A DNA stretch of 64,000 bases, from assembly GCA_002633025.1 (NCBI GenBank), contig NMRB01000596.1, forward strand, positions 31,334 to 95,333, read 5' to 3'. The notes under the pieces were generated by a model. The model searched no databases. It saw only the letters and a program-made list of their open reading frames with translations, and had not been told where the DNA came from. Shown here piece by piece: positions 24,501-40,717 of this stretch. Position 1 is the stretch's first letter, and every line of letters starts with the position of its first letter. Origin of the DNA: Notospermus geniculatus (lineage: Eukaryota > Nemertea > Pilidiophora > Heteronemertea > Lineidae). The position numbers and the translations under genes were made by a program.

Positions 24501-27453
24501 GATTCAGCTAGATATTGCAGGTAAAACATCTGATTCTCATTGAGGACATGGAGTCAGTCAAGGGGCAACCCTTTCATACGAAGTTACGAAGACTATTCTG
24601 ATATTCATATTTGTTCTCGCGTCATTTTTCAGCGTGACAGACTGCGTCAGAACTACAACCTCTATTCTGGGTCACCTGAACGGAACTCATCATCTCCTGT
24701 CTCAAATTCTGTAAGTGATCATAAGTTTGAGTGATCATGTTACATATATCAATAAGTTGTACAAGTATAGGGAATGTAGTAGGAAGTATTGTCACAGAGG
24801 ACTGGCAATCAATGTGAGTACCGGTACTGTTTTACAGAGTTCTGCCCCGATGCTTGATACAAGCGACATGGATCCTGAACTCGCTCGTTACCTGAACAGG
24901 AACTATTGGGACAAGAAGAGTAATGAACAGCGAAGTGCTGCCTCGACCAGCCCCACTCCGAGTGCCCCCGCTGCGACGTCAGAGCCCAAGACTGTCAACA
25001 AGGTGCAGGAGGTAAGCAATGATGTTCAATGATATTGAATGAGTGAGAGAAGAGGGAAGTTGGAGAGGTTCTCTGGCCCATCCATGGTCAGTGATGGAGT
25101 GAAACATCCTTTTGTGGGAAGGCCTATATTTTCCATGTGTGTGAGTCCAACATTGATTCATGTCAATATGGGGTTCTATTCCTTGTTCTAGCACCATGTA
25201 ACTCTCGTTTACAGAATTACCAGAATGGCGAGACAGATGAGGGTTCCGAACAGTTTCTCCATGCCCTGAAGAGCAGCGTTGAGATATTTGTCAATCGTAT
25301 GAAGAGTAATTCGCAGAGAGGTCGTAGTCTGAACAACGACTCCTCAGTTCAGACCCTCTTTCGTACGATCAATGATATGCATCCGCAGCTCATGAAGCAT
25401 GTGCATGAGCAAGAAGAACTAAGAGGTAAGGTGCTGTTTATCGCATTTCCTGTCAGTATAGAATTTTCCTAAATGATGTGCACACTGTATGGTGACAAAG
25501 GATTTACTGCCATACATGGCATAAAATGCACAAGTTTGTGGAGGCCTTTAGTTTGTAACTTGTAACCATGCCGACACAAGATAAAACGAAGTGTTTTACA
25601 TGAACTTCTTTACCTTTCAGGTCATTACGAGAGTCTTCAAGACAAACTAGCCCAGCTGAAGGATGCTCGGGAAGCTTTGAATGCCCTGCGTGACGATTAC
25701 CAAGAGAAGAAACGTCGTGAAGAGGAAGAGAAGGAGAGACAGAGGCAGATACAGATGGCACAGAAACTCTCCGTCATGAGAGTGAAGAAACAGGTAGAGT
25801 AGAAACTATAGGATTGGCCAAAAATTACATCTCAGGGCATTCAGATGTTAATAGATCCCCCTTCAACAACCCGCCTGCAAAAATCCTGGATCCTCGGTTG
25901 GACTTTTGGCTTTTGACTTTTGGTTGCATCTTCTATGGCTTTAGCATGTTGAAAAGAGGAAACTACTGAGCACCTACAGAGGCATTGTGCATGAGAATCC
26001 TGAACCTCCTGTCGGTTCCTTCATTGGCCCTTTCCCTTTTCAGGAGTACCTTGAGTTCCAACGCCAGCTCGCAATCCAGCGTATGGCTGAGCAGAAAATA
26101 GAGTTGGAAATGAGGCTGGAGCAACAGAAACAACTGACGCAGATGAGGCAAATGCAACAGTATGTGTACCCTAATCCCCAGGTAGGTGAAAAGTGAAATC
26201 GACATGGACAGTGTTTGAGCCAGTTTCTGTTTTTGTATGATATGTCACGGGCATGGAGGTTTACAGAAATTGTGTCTGATGACGATAATATTGTCAATAT
26301 GTTGCTTTGGCAAATCCATCTTCCTACAAGTACTTTAGGTGGCATCGCAGGAAGCATTATCGTAGACGGTTTCTCTGATTTCAGCAACAGCAGTACATTC
26401 ACCCAGGCCAAGGGTTCAGCCCCGCTGGATCCCTTGAAGGGTCACCAGTGCATAGGTTCCAACAGCAACAACCTCAATCGCAACAGCAACCCGGCATGTA
26501 CAACCCGCAACAACAAATGAGTATGCCTCCTCCTGTTGGGCAACCTGGACAGATGCCCATGGGTGTTCAGCCACCAGGTGGAGCTGCACCAACTACCATG
26601 TATAATCAGCCAAATTTCCAAGCGCCAGCTGGTGCCACATCAACGTACCAGACGCCACCACCTGGTGGATATCAGCCGCCGGTGTCCTCGTACCAGGGGG
26701 TTCAAGGGCCTTACCCGGCTTCTTCGCAACCATCGATGCAGCCACCACCATCGGGAGGTCAGCCTCAAGCTGGATACATGGCGCCACAACAACATATAGA
26801 TTATCAAAACTTTAACATGCAAAGTAAGTTGAACATTATATGTGACCCATCACCACGAAATAACCACCAGGATAAAAAAGAAAGAAACAGAATCACTTAG
26901 GTTCCACAAAAGTCAGTCAACAGGCCAAGGTCTTCTGAAATTGACAAATATTTGGTTTCACCCTGCCAACCTCAGAGCGACTTACGACTCATTTTGTGGT
27001 GACGGATCAGGTATGCACACGTTAAAAGTCTGAGAATGTTGTTGAATTTACAAAGGGTCTCTTTCTGTTTAAGGGTTCGGTCTATATAAACCTATATGGA
27101 GGGTTGCGATTTTAGCTGAGATGGAAAGACAAAGTGACTTGTGTTTTCTTCTTGTTCATTACTGGGATTGCACTGTTATTCTGAACAAATTTCATGGGCG
27201 TTTCCAAGGTCTGAAACTCATTTTCATATTTTCAGATATGGCTGGTGCACTGCCTCAGCAACAACCCTTACCCCAGCAAGCTGGGCCTGGCGGGCCATAC
27301 ACCCAACAACCGCAATACATGCCCCCTCAACAGGGTGGAGTGCCCGGGCAGTATATGCAAGGAAGCATCCCTGGTCAGACAATGCCACAAGAAGGTGGTG
27401 CACCTCAACAGATGACACAATCGGAATCCCAACAACTCATATCGTTTGATTAG
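18550..27453 (+). CDS. HGS: Hepatocyte growth factor-regulated tyrosine kinase substrate (Hrs, ESCRT-0), 16 exons
   Basis: Hrs with STAM forms ESCRT-0, which binds ubiquitinated cargo on endosomes and recruits clathrin and ESCRT-I. Exons: 18550-18589, 19702-19786, 19920-19995, 20641-20733, 20940-21050, 21232-21353, 21567-21689, 21924-22005, 22774-22884, 24633-24710, 24838-25011, 25215-25425, 25621-25793, 26044-26181, 26385-26823, 27236-27453. Sum 2274 nt, 757 aa (human 777). Domain order: VHS ([15 protein letters not shown] onward), FYVE zinc finger with all three PI3P motifs (WKDG, RKHHCRNCG, RVC), a ubiquitin-interacting helix [16 protein letters not shown], the TSG101-binding PSAP in SPTPSAPA, the STAM-binding coiled coil ([15 protein letters not shown] to [15 protein letters not shown]), a Pro/Gln-rich tail, and the C-terminal clathrin box LISFD. 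Start chosen because [19 protein letters not shown] matches the family N-terminus. Confidence 0.97.
18741..18899. repeat. Duplicated sequence around the N at 18801, plus CAT/ATC microsatellites
   Basis: CAGTGAAGACATGCTGACAA begins at 18741 and again at 18802, directly after the N. ATCAACCGTA precedes the N and recurs at 18890-18899. The overlap looks like two contig ends or alleles joined by a single N inside HGS intron 1. The surrounding DNA is a CATCATCACC-type microsatellite. Confidence 0.75.
19029..19604. mobile_element. 576-bp inverted-repeat element in HGS intron 1 with an internal hairpin
   Basis: Left end GGTCGCACTAATTTGCGTCC is mirrored at the right end (GGACGCAATTGGTCGCAAGT then TAGTGCGACC). 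Inside, 19159-19218 and 19222-19280 form a long imperfect hairpin with almost no loop, centred on ACACATTTTGTGT. No transposase. The flanks are AT-rich (TTTAATTTATA left, GATTTAATTATA right). Confidence 0.8.
20068..20623. mobile_element. Element with GCGCCTTATAGTCC ends in HGS intron 3
   Basis: The right end reads GCGCCTTATAGTCCGAAAAA then TACGGTA; the left end carries the diverged inverse GACTATAGGGCGCACC. ATAAGGCGCACCCCC recurs inside near both ends. This looks like a non-autonomous DNA transposon; left boundary is approximate. It stops only about 18 bp before HGS exon 4. Confidence 0.65.
22191..22740. mobile_element. 550-bp MITE with TAGTCTCGG ends in HGS intron 8
   Basis: TAGTCTCGGACACCCAG at the left is mirrored by CTGGGCGCCCGAGACTA at the right. 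It is flanked on both sides by AATAATAAT simple sequence, so the target duplication cannot be measured. The interior has repeated GCTCTGTCCCAGA phrases. No coding capacity. Confidence 0.8.
23385..23508. mobile_element. Short MITE (copy 1) in HGS intron 9
   Basis: CGTATTCTAGAAGCTTCCTTAA is mirrored by TTAAGGAGTCTTTTAGAATACG. The interior phrase AGCTATTGTTTGCAG is shared with the copy at 28418-28527, confirming a dispersed family of roughly 120 bp. Confidence 0.8.
23738..23973. mobile_element. Tc1/mariner-type MITE in HGS intron 9
   Basis: Perfect 12-bp ends TACTGTAAAGCA / TGCTTTACAGTA with TA at both extremities, and an interior rich in TTCGCGAAAATTTCC phrases in both orientations. The TA ends fit the Tc1/mariner superfamily. 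Interior palindromy suggests long hairpin potential. Confidence 0.85.
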
Positions 27454-27706
27454 CATGACTCAGCATAATTGAATATCTGCATGCATTGTATTCGTTCGTT
27501 GTTCATTGTAATCTCGTTGACCTAATTGCTGTGACTTGTGATGTGTCACCGTACTTGCTGAGGACGGTGACAGGGGTGGTGGTTTTGTAATCTGTCTAAT
27601 CATGAAATTGGCTGTGATGATCAAGGAATGGGCCACTTGGGGTAAACCTTCGCATAGTGAGAGAGTTAACATACCGTACACAGAATGGCTGTACAGTCCA
27701 AGGGCA

Positions 27707-27712
27707 AATAAA
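27707..27712 (+). terminator. HGS: Candidate HGS polyadenylation signal (another at 28228-28233)
   Basis: AATAAA occurs about 250 bp after the HGS stop and again at 28228-28233. Either could end the transcript, giving short or long 3' UTRs. Usage cannot be told from sequence. Confidence 0.5.
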
Positions 27713-28417
27713 CTGTATTGATAAAATGGATTGGAATTGATGTACAATGTATCTTTCTATATTCATCTTCATTATCTTCAGTCATGATATAGGACTGTCG
27801 GAATTGACTGTTGCTTTATTAAGAAATGAATCCTGAATTTCCATGTGCTTTCGTATAGATTTCCATCATATATTAACATGTAAAGCATAATGTGATGTAT
27901 ATCTACATGTACTTGGTATGCATAAATATTTCCTTCATGAATAGACCCAGATGCCTTAGCTTTATCTGTTGATATCGTACCTAGGCCTCAGAAAATGTGA
28001 GTTGTCTTTGGGAAGCAGTCATTTATACTAATGCCAGAGCTTTGTAAGTACAGTCATGTATTAGGCCTAGTACAGTCACGTAGCAGGCCTAGGTACAAGT
28101 ATGTGAAAATTTATGACATGATTGTATGTCTACTCGACACTGTGTTCAGCATGAAATCAGTATAGTATCTGCAACTCTTATTTATAAGCTACTGATCTGC
28201 TCTTCTCTAATGTCAATATCGTGGATGAATAAAGTAGCTCTTCATGGATACTTCATCTAGTATGTTGTGTTCCTGGGAAACTGAGTTTGCTGGGTGGTGA
28301 CAGATCTTTTCAAAATGCTGTAGTTTAGGAACTTAAGAAATTGCTCACCTTCATTTTCAGGAAGTGAGTTTGGATGGGAACATAGATCTAGGACTGTGTG
28401 ATTCATCTTGGTACTGT

Positions 28418-28527
28418 GGGCCCTATTCTTGAAGCTTCCTCAACTCTAAGGTTTACCTAAAGTTAGCTATTGTTTGCAGGGCAGAATACAAAAGCTGTAA
28501 GTGGACCTTAGAGTTAAGGAGGCTTAG
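28418..28527. mobile_element. Short MITE (copy 2), right end truncated
   Basis: Begins GGGCCCTATTCTTGAAGCTT and shares AGCTATTGTTTGCAGGGCAG and GGACCTTAGAGTTAAGGAG with 23385-23508. The right terminal inverse stops after GTTAAGGAGGCTT, so the last bases are lost or diverged. Confidence 0.75.
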
Positions 28528-28589
28528 CAATGATGCAGTCCTCTCAACCTTGGTTGCGACACAGACCTCGAGACGCCACTTCTCTCTAG

Positions 28590-28967
28590 GTGCGTTCACA
28601 TCAGCACTTTAAAGCGATCTGAGACCAACCTAAACAGTTAGTGCGCATTAACCGTTCATACTACAAAGTTTTTAATCCGATCTCAGGCCGGTCTAGCGAG
28701 TCCGCTTCTTGTAGCGATCCCAGGCCGATTCGATTTACAGTTTGGTGCGTTGTGTCACCGCGCTAACTGGATCGAAGTGTTCAGACACATGCCTAGACTG
28801 GCCTAGGGTAGCTGAACCGTCCTGAGATCGCTACAAGAAGCGGTCTCGCTAGACTGGCCTGAGATTGCATTAAAAACTTTGTCTTAAGCTAGACCGGCCT
28901 AGCCAATGCGCATTCCCGAATGCGAACTGGGGAATTCGGTGTCAGATCGATCTAGATGTGAATGCGG
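28590..28967. mobile_element. 378-bp inverted-repeat element downstream of HGS
   Basis: GTGCGTTCACATCAGC at the left is mirrored by GATGTGAATGCGGC at the right. Longer internal arms (CTAGCGAGTCCGCTTCTTGT and ACAAGAAGCGGTCTCGCTAG) allow most of the element to fold back. Family not recognised with certainty; the ends resemble short GC-rich DNA elements common in marine invertebrates. Confidence 0.75.
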
Positions 28968-29304
28968 CTTCTGTTTCCTCCAAATGGACTGAACAGTTGA
29001 GAAGCAACAACGAACCAAGAGCACTTAGTCTGAGATTTTTATTGCAGTTCTTCCAACAAACTAAAATCCGACCATCCAGATGATGGTGCGTGACAAAACT
29101 ACAGCCATAAACCCCTCATTGCTCTTCCTGTGCATAACCCTTTCTGTTATAATTTACAGGCAAGAAATACCTTGAACCCTGTGAGCTGATGTCAATATAC
29201 ATATCCAATATACAGGGGAACATGAAATCTACAGTACACAAGCTTTTTCTTGATTCACACATAAGGCTATCTATATTTCATGTCTCCAACTTCATTTCTA
29301 TTTG

Positions 29305-29488
29305 TTAAAGCCTTGTTCACACTGCAGGCACGGTGCAACGCGCTGCGATCTGAACAAAGGATTACAGCCTTCTTACCACATCGCGTCGAACCACAAGTGT
29401 GAACAGCTACCTATAGGCTTAACAGTGAAAACAATCAGGCGCGAAAAATTTTGCATCACACTACGCCTGCAATGTGAACACGGCTTAA
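29305..29488. mobile_element. 184-bp TTAA-flanked MITE
   Basis: TTAAAGCCTTGTTCACACTG at the left and CAATGTGAACACGGCTTAA at the right are inverse copies. TTAA on both edges is the piggyBac-type target site. The open frame inside is not a gene. Confidence 0.75.
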
Positions 29489-30894
29489 GATAGTGCCACC
29501 TATTTGATAGCATCCCCAGTGGCTTTGATTGATATGCATTGTTTGCTGGTTCCTATAATTCCTATGAGATCATTGCAAAATTCTCAAATTGTTGACCGGG
29601 TTATGCGCTGAGAGGGTTATTCCTACGAAATGCTTCAAGAGTTCAAGTGACATGCCAGCCAATCAGAATGGATTTCTTAAAATCCTACAGGAAACTAGAT
29701 AAGATGTTCTGATTGGTTCATGTTGCATTCATCAGGAGTGTTTGTCACCATATCCACAGGTCTCTATTAGTTGCTCCTGTAACTGCAATGTTTTTATCCT
29801 AGTGGCAATCCAGTCAACGATTGGCTGGCAGATCAGTTGACCAGCTGCTGCCCGTCAGTTTGGTTAACTGTTGGCAGAAACGCTCTTTTTGATCAATTCC
29901 TTACCTCACCTTTTATCAAGGAGGGAGTTGGTCACAGTAGGCATGGAACCGTATTACATGTGTAGGTATCAAGAAATTTTCCTGTACTGGTAACCTACTT
30001 TCATTCCAACATACATTATTTTCAATGAATATAATGGCACAATGAGATATTTTCATATTTTACAGTGGATGCAGTTTATTAGAGGTCATAAGCTGCTGCT
30101 AATTGAGTCTTTCTTTTTAACACCCTGAGAGTTGTCACAGAGTTTCAGCTCATTCTGGGGTTGAAATGCTCTTATTACCAATAAAGACAACATAGCCTTG
30201 AAGACATTCATAGTTAATTGGACAAACTGCAGCCAACTTGAAAACTTCCTTCAGAAGACATCCTCAGAAACTTCTGAAGAGCTTCTCAACAAAGCCCTGA
30301 GTTGTCATCATTTTTGGATGAAATTTTTACCCTTTTCACTCTGCCTTGTGGTATAAACAGCAGCTGATGACCTCATGATGAGGTGATGGTGATTATGGTC
30401 CTGAACCTCCTGTTGTCATGAGATTGCATCAACTTAACCTTGGCACGCGAGCGAGAAACTGGTCGAAAAGAAACCATCATCAGAACTACAAACCTAAATT
30501 GGATGACTCAATCATTGTCGGTAGCACAACTTTAATTTTTGGTATCAGGGAGCTTTCACAAACATTTCCATGATGTACAAGGAGGCGTCATAAAAAAGAC
30601 TGAATATAACCATCACCTTGACATTTGATGCTCCACATTCAAGTGAACGACTTTTTTCTGTTAGAAGAAGTAAATATCTGTTACACAAAACAGTATTTTT
30701 TGAGAAGGAACGCCATCAGGGCTTCCTTTCTTCCTTACATTTAGTCAATTAACAAGTTTAAAATATAGAAAGATTAAAAGGTCTGCACCCCTACATAGAG
30801 ACAGTCACAAATCTTCACAATACGTGCACTAGAATATACAGGATGTCCCAAAAAACGATCCAACACCAACATATTTCAACCATGAGATGTATTC

Positions 30895-31170
30895 CATGAG
30901 CCGTGATAACCAAGTTGTTATCAAGTCTGCTTAGCAAGCGGCAGGTACCGGGTTCAAATCCAGCCCGGGCCATATGGGATCAATCATCCCTGGCTCTTCA
31001 CGGGACAGTAAGCCCTGGTGCCCTGCCTCATTGCAAGGGCAAGTAAAGGACCCCACCCAAGTGAGGAACATGAGAAGCTTGAGCTGGCCTCTTCTGTAAA
31101 TCAGGGCCAATAATGCTATGGTTTTGGCCCTCACGGAAAATTAAACACAGAATACAGATGTATTTCACTG
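30895..31170 (+). mobile_element. Possible tRNA-derived SINE
   Basis: GGTACCGGGTTCAAATCCAG contains a good B box (GGTTCAAATCC, about 30949-30960). A matching A box upstream is not clear, and the preceding sequence does not fold as a complete tRNA. A non-tRNA body follows. I therefore call a SINE-like relic rather than a tRNA gene. Confidence 0.35.
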
Positions 31171-32065
31171 TATTGTAAAAATCAACTGATTGATTCCGAA
31201 AGGATGCTTCGAGACACCCTGTACCTAACAAATCGTACGACCTACACTAATGATATAAGCTATGATCTAAGATAACTACATTAAAAGCTTTGTTAATATG
31301 TAAACTGTCATCTTCACACATAAATAATATTGCAGGTATAATTGTAACATAACGTATGTGTATCTGTAATTTTGTTTATTTTTTGTGTTTCACACTGGAT
31401 CAGTAATGACACCTACGTCATTTCTACATAAACTCAATCACACATAACACAATTCGATATTCTTGGATTTCTACTATTTTTTCCCAAATTAATATTCTTG
31501 TCAATGTTACGTCTGCATGCAAAGTGAGTGGACAGCACAATACAATAGAAAACATAGCGCTAACTCTCATAGCCTCCATATTTGGAGAATGATACATCAC
31601 AACTTGTCATACATGGATGTAGTCATCCTGCCCTGACAAGCGTTCCAATTACTCCTACCCACGCTCAATGCAGGAGGGAGCATAGCCGAAGGGCAAAGCG
31701 ACTGTAGGCCTTGACATGCCAAGATGGGATGTTGTATCAAAGCGACATAAGTGTACAGATGCTCGCAGTGCACTGGAAGAATCCAATTCATGATTTCCCA
31801 TTGAAAAAAATTGACAGAGTGAAAGGAAGGGTGAAAAAATTGCACATATATTGTCACTGAAAGCTATTGAAATGATAAAATACTTATATCTATTAACAAA
31901 ACCAACAATATTAGAATATGGTAAGAACAAGAGAACAAAGAGTGACGTGAAATGGGAGACAAGAGATCTGAGCACTGATAGATTGAAATCACAGTACATG
32001 TCTAACGAATTCAATGCTTGCTTGATTAATCTAAGGAGGCCTGACATTTGCCCAAGGCCAGAGCA

Positions 32066-32130
32066 TGTGGCTGTGTGGTAAAATGTATTGATGGATTCAT
32101 CGACAGAACGTTCGATCTCCAGCTGTAAAG
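32066..32130 (+). mobile_element. Possible SINE head with A- and B-box-like sequence
   Basis: TGGCTGTGTGG resembles an A box (TRGCNNAGTGG) and GTTCGATCTCC about 40 bp downstream resembles a B box. A complete tRNA fold is absent. Weak evidence, given for completeness. Confidence 0.3.
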
Positions 32131-34092
32131 GGTTAACTTCTATCAGCTTGAGAAAATTTTGTCACAGCTGGCTAGGCATTTGTCGAGAACGTCAGAGTTA
32201 AAATTCTGTTCACTGGTAGTCCTGCCACAGGGGACAGGGCTGGTATCTGGTTATGGAAGCGTCAGAGTCCACCAATGTCACAAAATGTGGAACGCAGGAG
32301 AATAATGGAACCGAAATCACAATATAAAATAGAAGTAGCGTGCAGGTCATAAATAAATCGAAGTGGAATCTAAAACAAGTGCAGAATTAATAGAGCAATG
32401 GTTATATATGTAGTAGCTGGCTTTGAATAATGTACCGGGTAATGAAAACTGATATTTCACTCACTCACTGCTCACCCCTGCTAGAAATTTGACATTTTTT
32501 TGATCAAACTGAGAAAGAAATGAACAGAAGTTGCCATTTTCGAACAAATGCGTATTGTTTTCTGATGCAACAACACTGGTACTGATACCACATGATCCAA
32601 GATTTAACTGCAGAAAACTCGTGGGTGGCAATGACAGCAGTGAGTGAATGAACACCAAAGAACAGCAGAGCTGCACATAGAATTATGTAGGCCTACATGT
32701 ACATGTACAATTAAGAACTCAACTGCAGTTGCCAACTCCATCTCATGCAGCAGACATGGTCATACAGCGATGTGGAAACTCTGACAACTTGAATACCGGT
32801 ATGTGGTTAACAGAGAGGAGTACCGGTATGTGGTTAACAGAGAGGGTCTACCACTAACTCGAAATTGGCTACAATATCTGAAATTACATGCAGAGCACAG
32901 TTTCAATTCAGGGTGGTGAGGATGTATGTGATCTAGTGCCATAAAATGGATTACTGTTGCTTCATACGCCAATGGTACCGGTACATCACAGTTCGAGATT
33001 CAAAAGCAGAATACACGGAACACAAAGAATTACATGTAGGTCAATTGGTTATTCATGCCACCGGTTTGATGATTATGCTACTCATCTGGCAAACAATAAA
33101 ACTCATCTGCCCCCAGGTTTGAGCAGGTAGTATGTTCTGCTGAAGTTTTTGGAAATCCTTGGAAACGAATTCGAAAAAATTTGAAGAAACATTCTTCAGA
33201 TGGTTGTTGATAGGAACAACCCTTCTTCAAATATTTTTATATTAGTTCCATAAGATGCCAGAAAACTTTCACAGAAGATGCCATCTGCTGGTCTCCACGG
33301 TAGATGAGTTTTAACACCATACATATTGCAGAGCCGAACATAAAGATGCCAAAATGTGCTCGTTAGCGATGATGTAATCCAGACCACTCTCTTCAGGATC
33401 ACCTAAATGATTCAATGATTTATAACGTAACTTGTGACAGGAAAAATCGCCCAATAACATAGATAGATAGATACGTGTATATAAAAACATATAAAATGTA
33501 AACCTCTATCGTAGTAATGATGAATTACCCATGTGACGTTTATTTTACACACATCTCTGCATGTGTGATCCACTAATTCAACAGTGCTACATATAACTCA
33601 TGTTTGCATGAAAATTTGTCTTCAAAAACATGTACATGAAGATGTTTATTGTGCCTAGGGCATTGATGAACTTGTGTGACATACTTTTGAACTCCACAAT
33701 CGGCACATGGCATTTCTGGAAATCCGGATGTCGCAGTTTCCTTGACATGAATTTCCAAGTACTGATTTAGAGTACTTCCTAATACAGATAACATGTTCCT
33801 CAGTAAAAATGCATTAACTTTGTCAAACATGATGGCAAAAGTTTTGCATTTTACCAGACCTGGTTTATGTAGACTATTTCCAGCATATCCTGCATGACCT
33901 ACAGGTATCAAATCAGTCTAAATCAACAAACGCACAAATTCATCCCTACAGCGGACATTATACCAACTGGTCACCAACAATTCTTGTACAACACACTAAC
34001 CTCGGATCATTATACAATACACTTGTATCCAAACACAATGCTTTCGTAAAATTCTACCAACAATCCACGTCTTTCCTGAATGAATTAGTAAC

Positions 34093-38844
<4,752 letters not shown>

Positions 38845-39677
38845 TTTAAATTGAGGTAAATTTGGAATGCTTAGATACAGCTACACGGAAAACACTCAGC
38901 CGTAGCACGGATATGTCCATCCACGTTCAGGCAACAGAAGCGAAAATAGTCCTCTTCATTTTGTCTCACAATGAAGAATAAACCGCTGTAACTTCATTTT
39001 TATTTCAATTTTATTCGGTTACATGAACATGAAATGTTTTTGACACTATTCAAAGTGGACAACACGTAAGGTGACAGTGCTCTGCTTTGCACCAACATCT
39101 TTATTTTGATATCCTTGCGCTAGGTGCCTGGCAAACACGTGGTTAAAGGGACACGCCCCCTTTTCGCCGAGTTCGTGTGCGGTGGCGGGAATTTCGATAG
39201 AAGATCTACGAACTCTCGCTATAAATCATCCAACCAGACGCAGAGATCAAAATTACCGGTTAACACGACGACTATTGCTCGTCAATGTAGCATTGGTAAA
39301 TCGGCTTATTATTGCTGGGACAACAGAGAAAACACTGGCAATAGGAGCTGTCAGCGAGTTGACCACTAGGTGTCACTAGGGCCCAATTCAATGCATCTAG
39401 CGGACCCAGTCATTATCGATCGAGCAGCGATCATAATAGATTTCCTGTACATTTGGTCCGCTAAGACTGTGCTGCCATCTGTTAGCAATATGCGCGGCTG
39501 ACTGCTCCTATTGGGGATAACTACAGATGTTACACCGGTAAATTCCGGACCGTCAGCTGTCGCCACCTACCCTAAACTTATGAAACTAAACGTAGTGTAG
39601 TGATTGCAGCAAACTCGTCCCCAGTGGGTTTACGTTCCTACAACACCACTGGAAAGGGCTGACGACTTCAGGAATAC

Positions 39678-39689
39678 TGCGCATGCGCA
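39678..39689. promoter_or_regulatory. NRF1-like palindromic site
   Basis: TGCGCATGCGCA is a full 12-bp palindrome matching the NRF1 consensus, located upstream of the expected CDK1 5' UTR in otherwise CpG-poor DNA. Binding is inferred. Confidence 0.5.
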
Positions 39690-40020
39690 ATCTACTAATT
39701 TTGAGGCGAATCACGCCGAGGCCGCGATGATGTTCGCAACAAACCATGCTAACTATTCGTTTGAAATTGCTCTAATACTCAAACAACTTCGTGTTTTGGG
39801 AGTATTAAATGGCCTTTTACGCATATATAATGTTTTTCAGCCATCGAAGAACGAAATATTGTGTGAAACAAACATTTTGGCACGCTGCCAGCGGTTGACC
39901 AGAAATCTTGGTCAGGTCGTAGCCCTTGCCAGAGATACCTTCGGATGAGGTAGATCTGGGAACGAGATTGTGATTGCAGTTGACGAGTGGTGGCAGCAGA
40001 GGGAATCAGAGACGATTCTG

Positions 40021-40036
40021 ATTGGTCGGTTTCGAA
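40021..40036 (+). promoter_or_regulatory. CCAAT (inverted) plus CHR-like TTCGAA
   Basis: ATTGG and TTCGAA are 10 bp apart start to start in ATTGGTCGGTTTCGAA. Cell-cycle promoters bound by NF-Y and DREAM/MuvB use such pairs, usually with wider spacing, so this is suggestive only. Confidence 0.35.
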
Positions 40037-40717
40037 TAAGCGGCAGATGTGAAGAGTTTTCCGCAGGGGTTTCTTCGTTGTCGTGTAATTCTTCGAAAAT
40101 TTCGATTTTGAAAGAAATAAAGATGTTATTTTTGCCGTTGATGTTGTAGAAATGTTATTTTGTATACTGATGTGTACTTTTCGTATTGATTTTGTGGTGT
40201 TTTTGATAAATTCTTTCCTGAATTGGAGCCGATTCTTCTTGCCCTTTTTCTTTTGTGAATCTCAACAACATTCATCAACAACACAGCACAGTGAGTGCAT
40301 GCCATGTGCACGTGTGGGCACGCATGCAGATGCATGGAGAGTTGGTCTTGCATGACTGTCCTGGATAGGCTGGAAACCATCAATACCTAGGCCTAAGCCT
40401 ACTAGTAATTTGACAAAAAGTGACGCCTGCCTAGTTTTAGTAAATAGAGTAGGCCTAGGCCCTAGGCTAGCTAGTAAAAAATAGTAGCTAGGCCTACTAC
40501 GTACGGTACGGTAAGCCTAGCTGGCCTAGGCCTAGGCGTCTTTCCCTCCTGCAGTCGGACCTAGGGCTGGCTAGGCCTAGACCGGTAGCCCTAGACCTGT
40601 GCCTGTGGTCCTAACTAGAAAATGACTGGTGGTGGTTTGCAGTGGCCTAGGACAATTTGGAATCATAATAGAATCAAGATTTTATTTCACTTGCAGAATA
40701 TCTAGTCGGCTAAGAGG

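Larger units (their letters stand above)
27713..34092. other. Convergent 3' region between HGS and macroH2A, including possible long 3' UTRs
   Basis: No conserved coding exon is visible on either strand. It contains three MITEs (28418, 28590, 29305), tRNA-like SINE heads (about 30895 and 32066) and a 28-bp tandem GTACCGGTATGTGGTTAAC repeat near 32797-32850. Minus-strand AATAAA candidates for macroH2A lie at 33645-33650, 33539-33544 and 29038-29043, so its 3' UTR may range from about 0.5 to 5 kb. Confidence 0.55.
38845..40717. promoter_or_regulatory. Divergent promoter region between macroH2A and CDK1
   Basis: A perfect NRF1-type palindrome TGCGCATGCGCA lies at 39678-39689. An inverted CCAAT box ATTGG (40021-40025) is followed by TTCGAA (40031-40036), which resembles a cell-cycle homology region, an arrangement typical of G2/M promoters such as CDK1. 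TAGGCC-rich sequence fills about 40385-40610. CDK1 coding exon 1 starts after a 3' splice site at 40697, so at least one 5' UTR exon lies upstream, not located precisely. An open frame at 39604-39948 has no recognisable homology. Functional roles are inferred. Confidence 0.5.

Noticed and set aside
26448-26900. 150-codon open frame with Pro/Gln-rich protein as a separate gene
   Set aside because: It is HGS exon 15 plus intron read-through, not an independent gene.
18990-28970. CRISPR-like or virus-like interpretation of repeated sequences
   Set aside because: Repeats are inverted-end DNA elements in introns of an animal gene; there is no spacer-repeat periodicity and no viral or transposase coding sequence.
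30940-30965. tRNA gene suggested by a good B box
   Set aside because: No acceptor stem, D arm or anticodon arm could be fitted upstream; a SINE relic is more likely.
39604-39948. 114-codon open frame upstream of CDK1
   Set aside because: No recognisable homology, low-complexity context of a promoter region, no start or splice support; possibly part of a 5' UTR.
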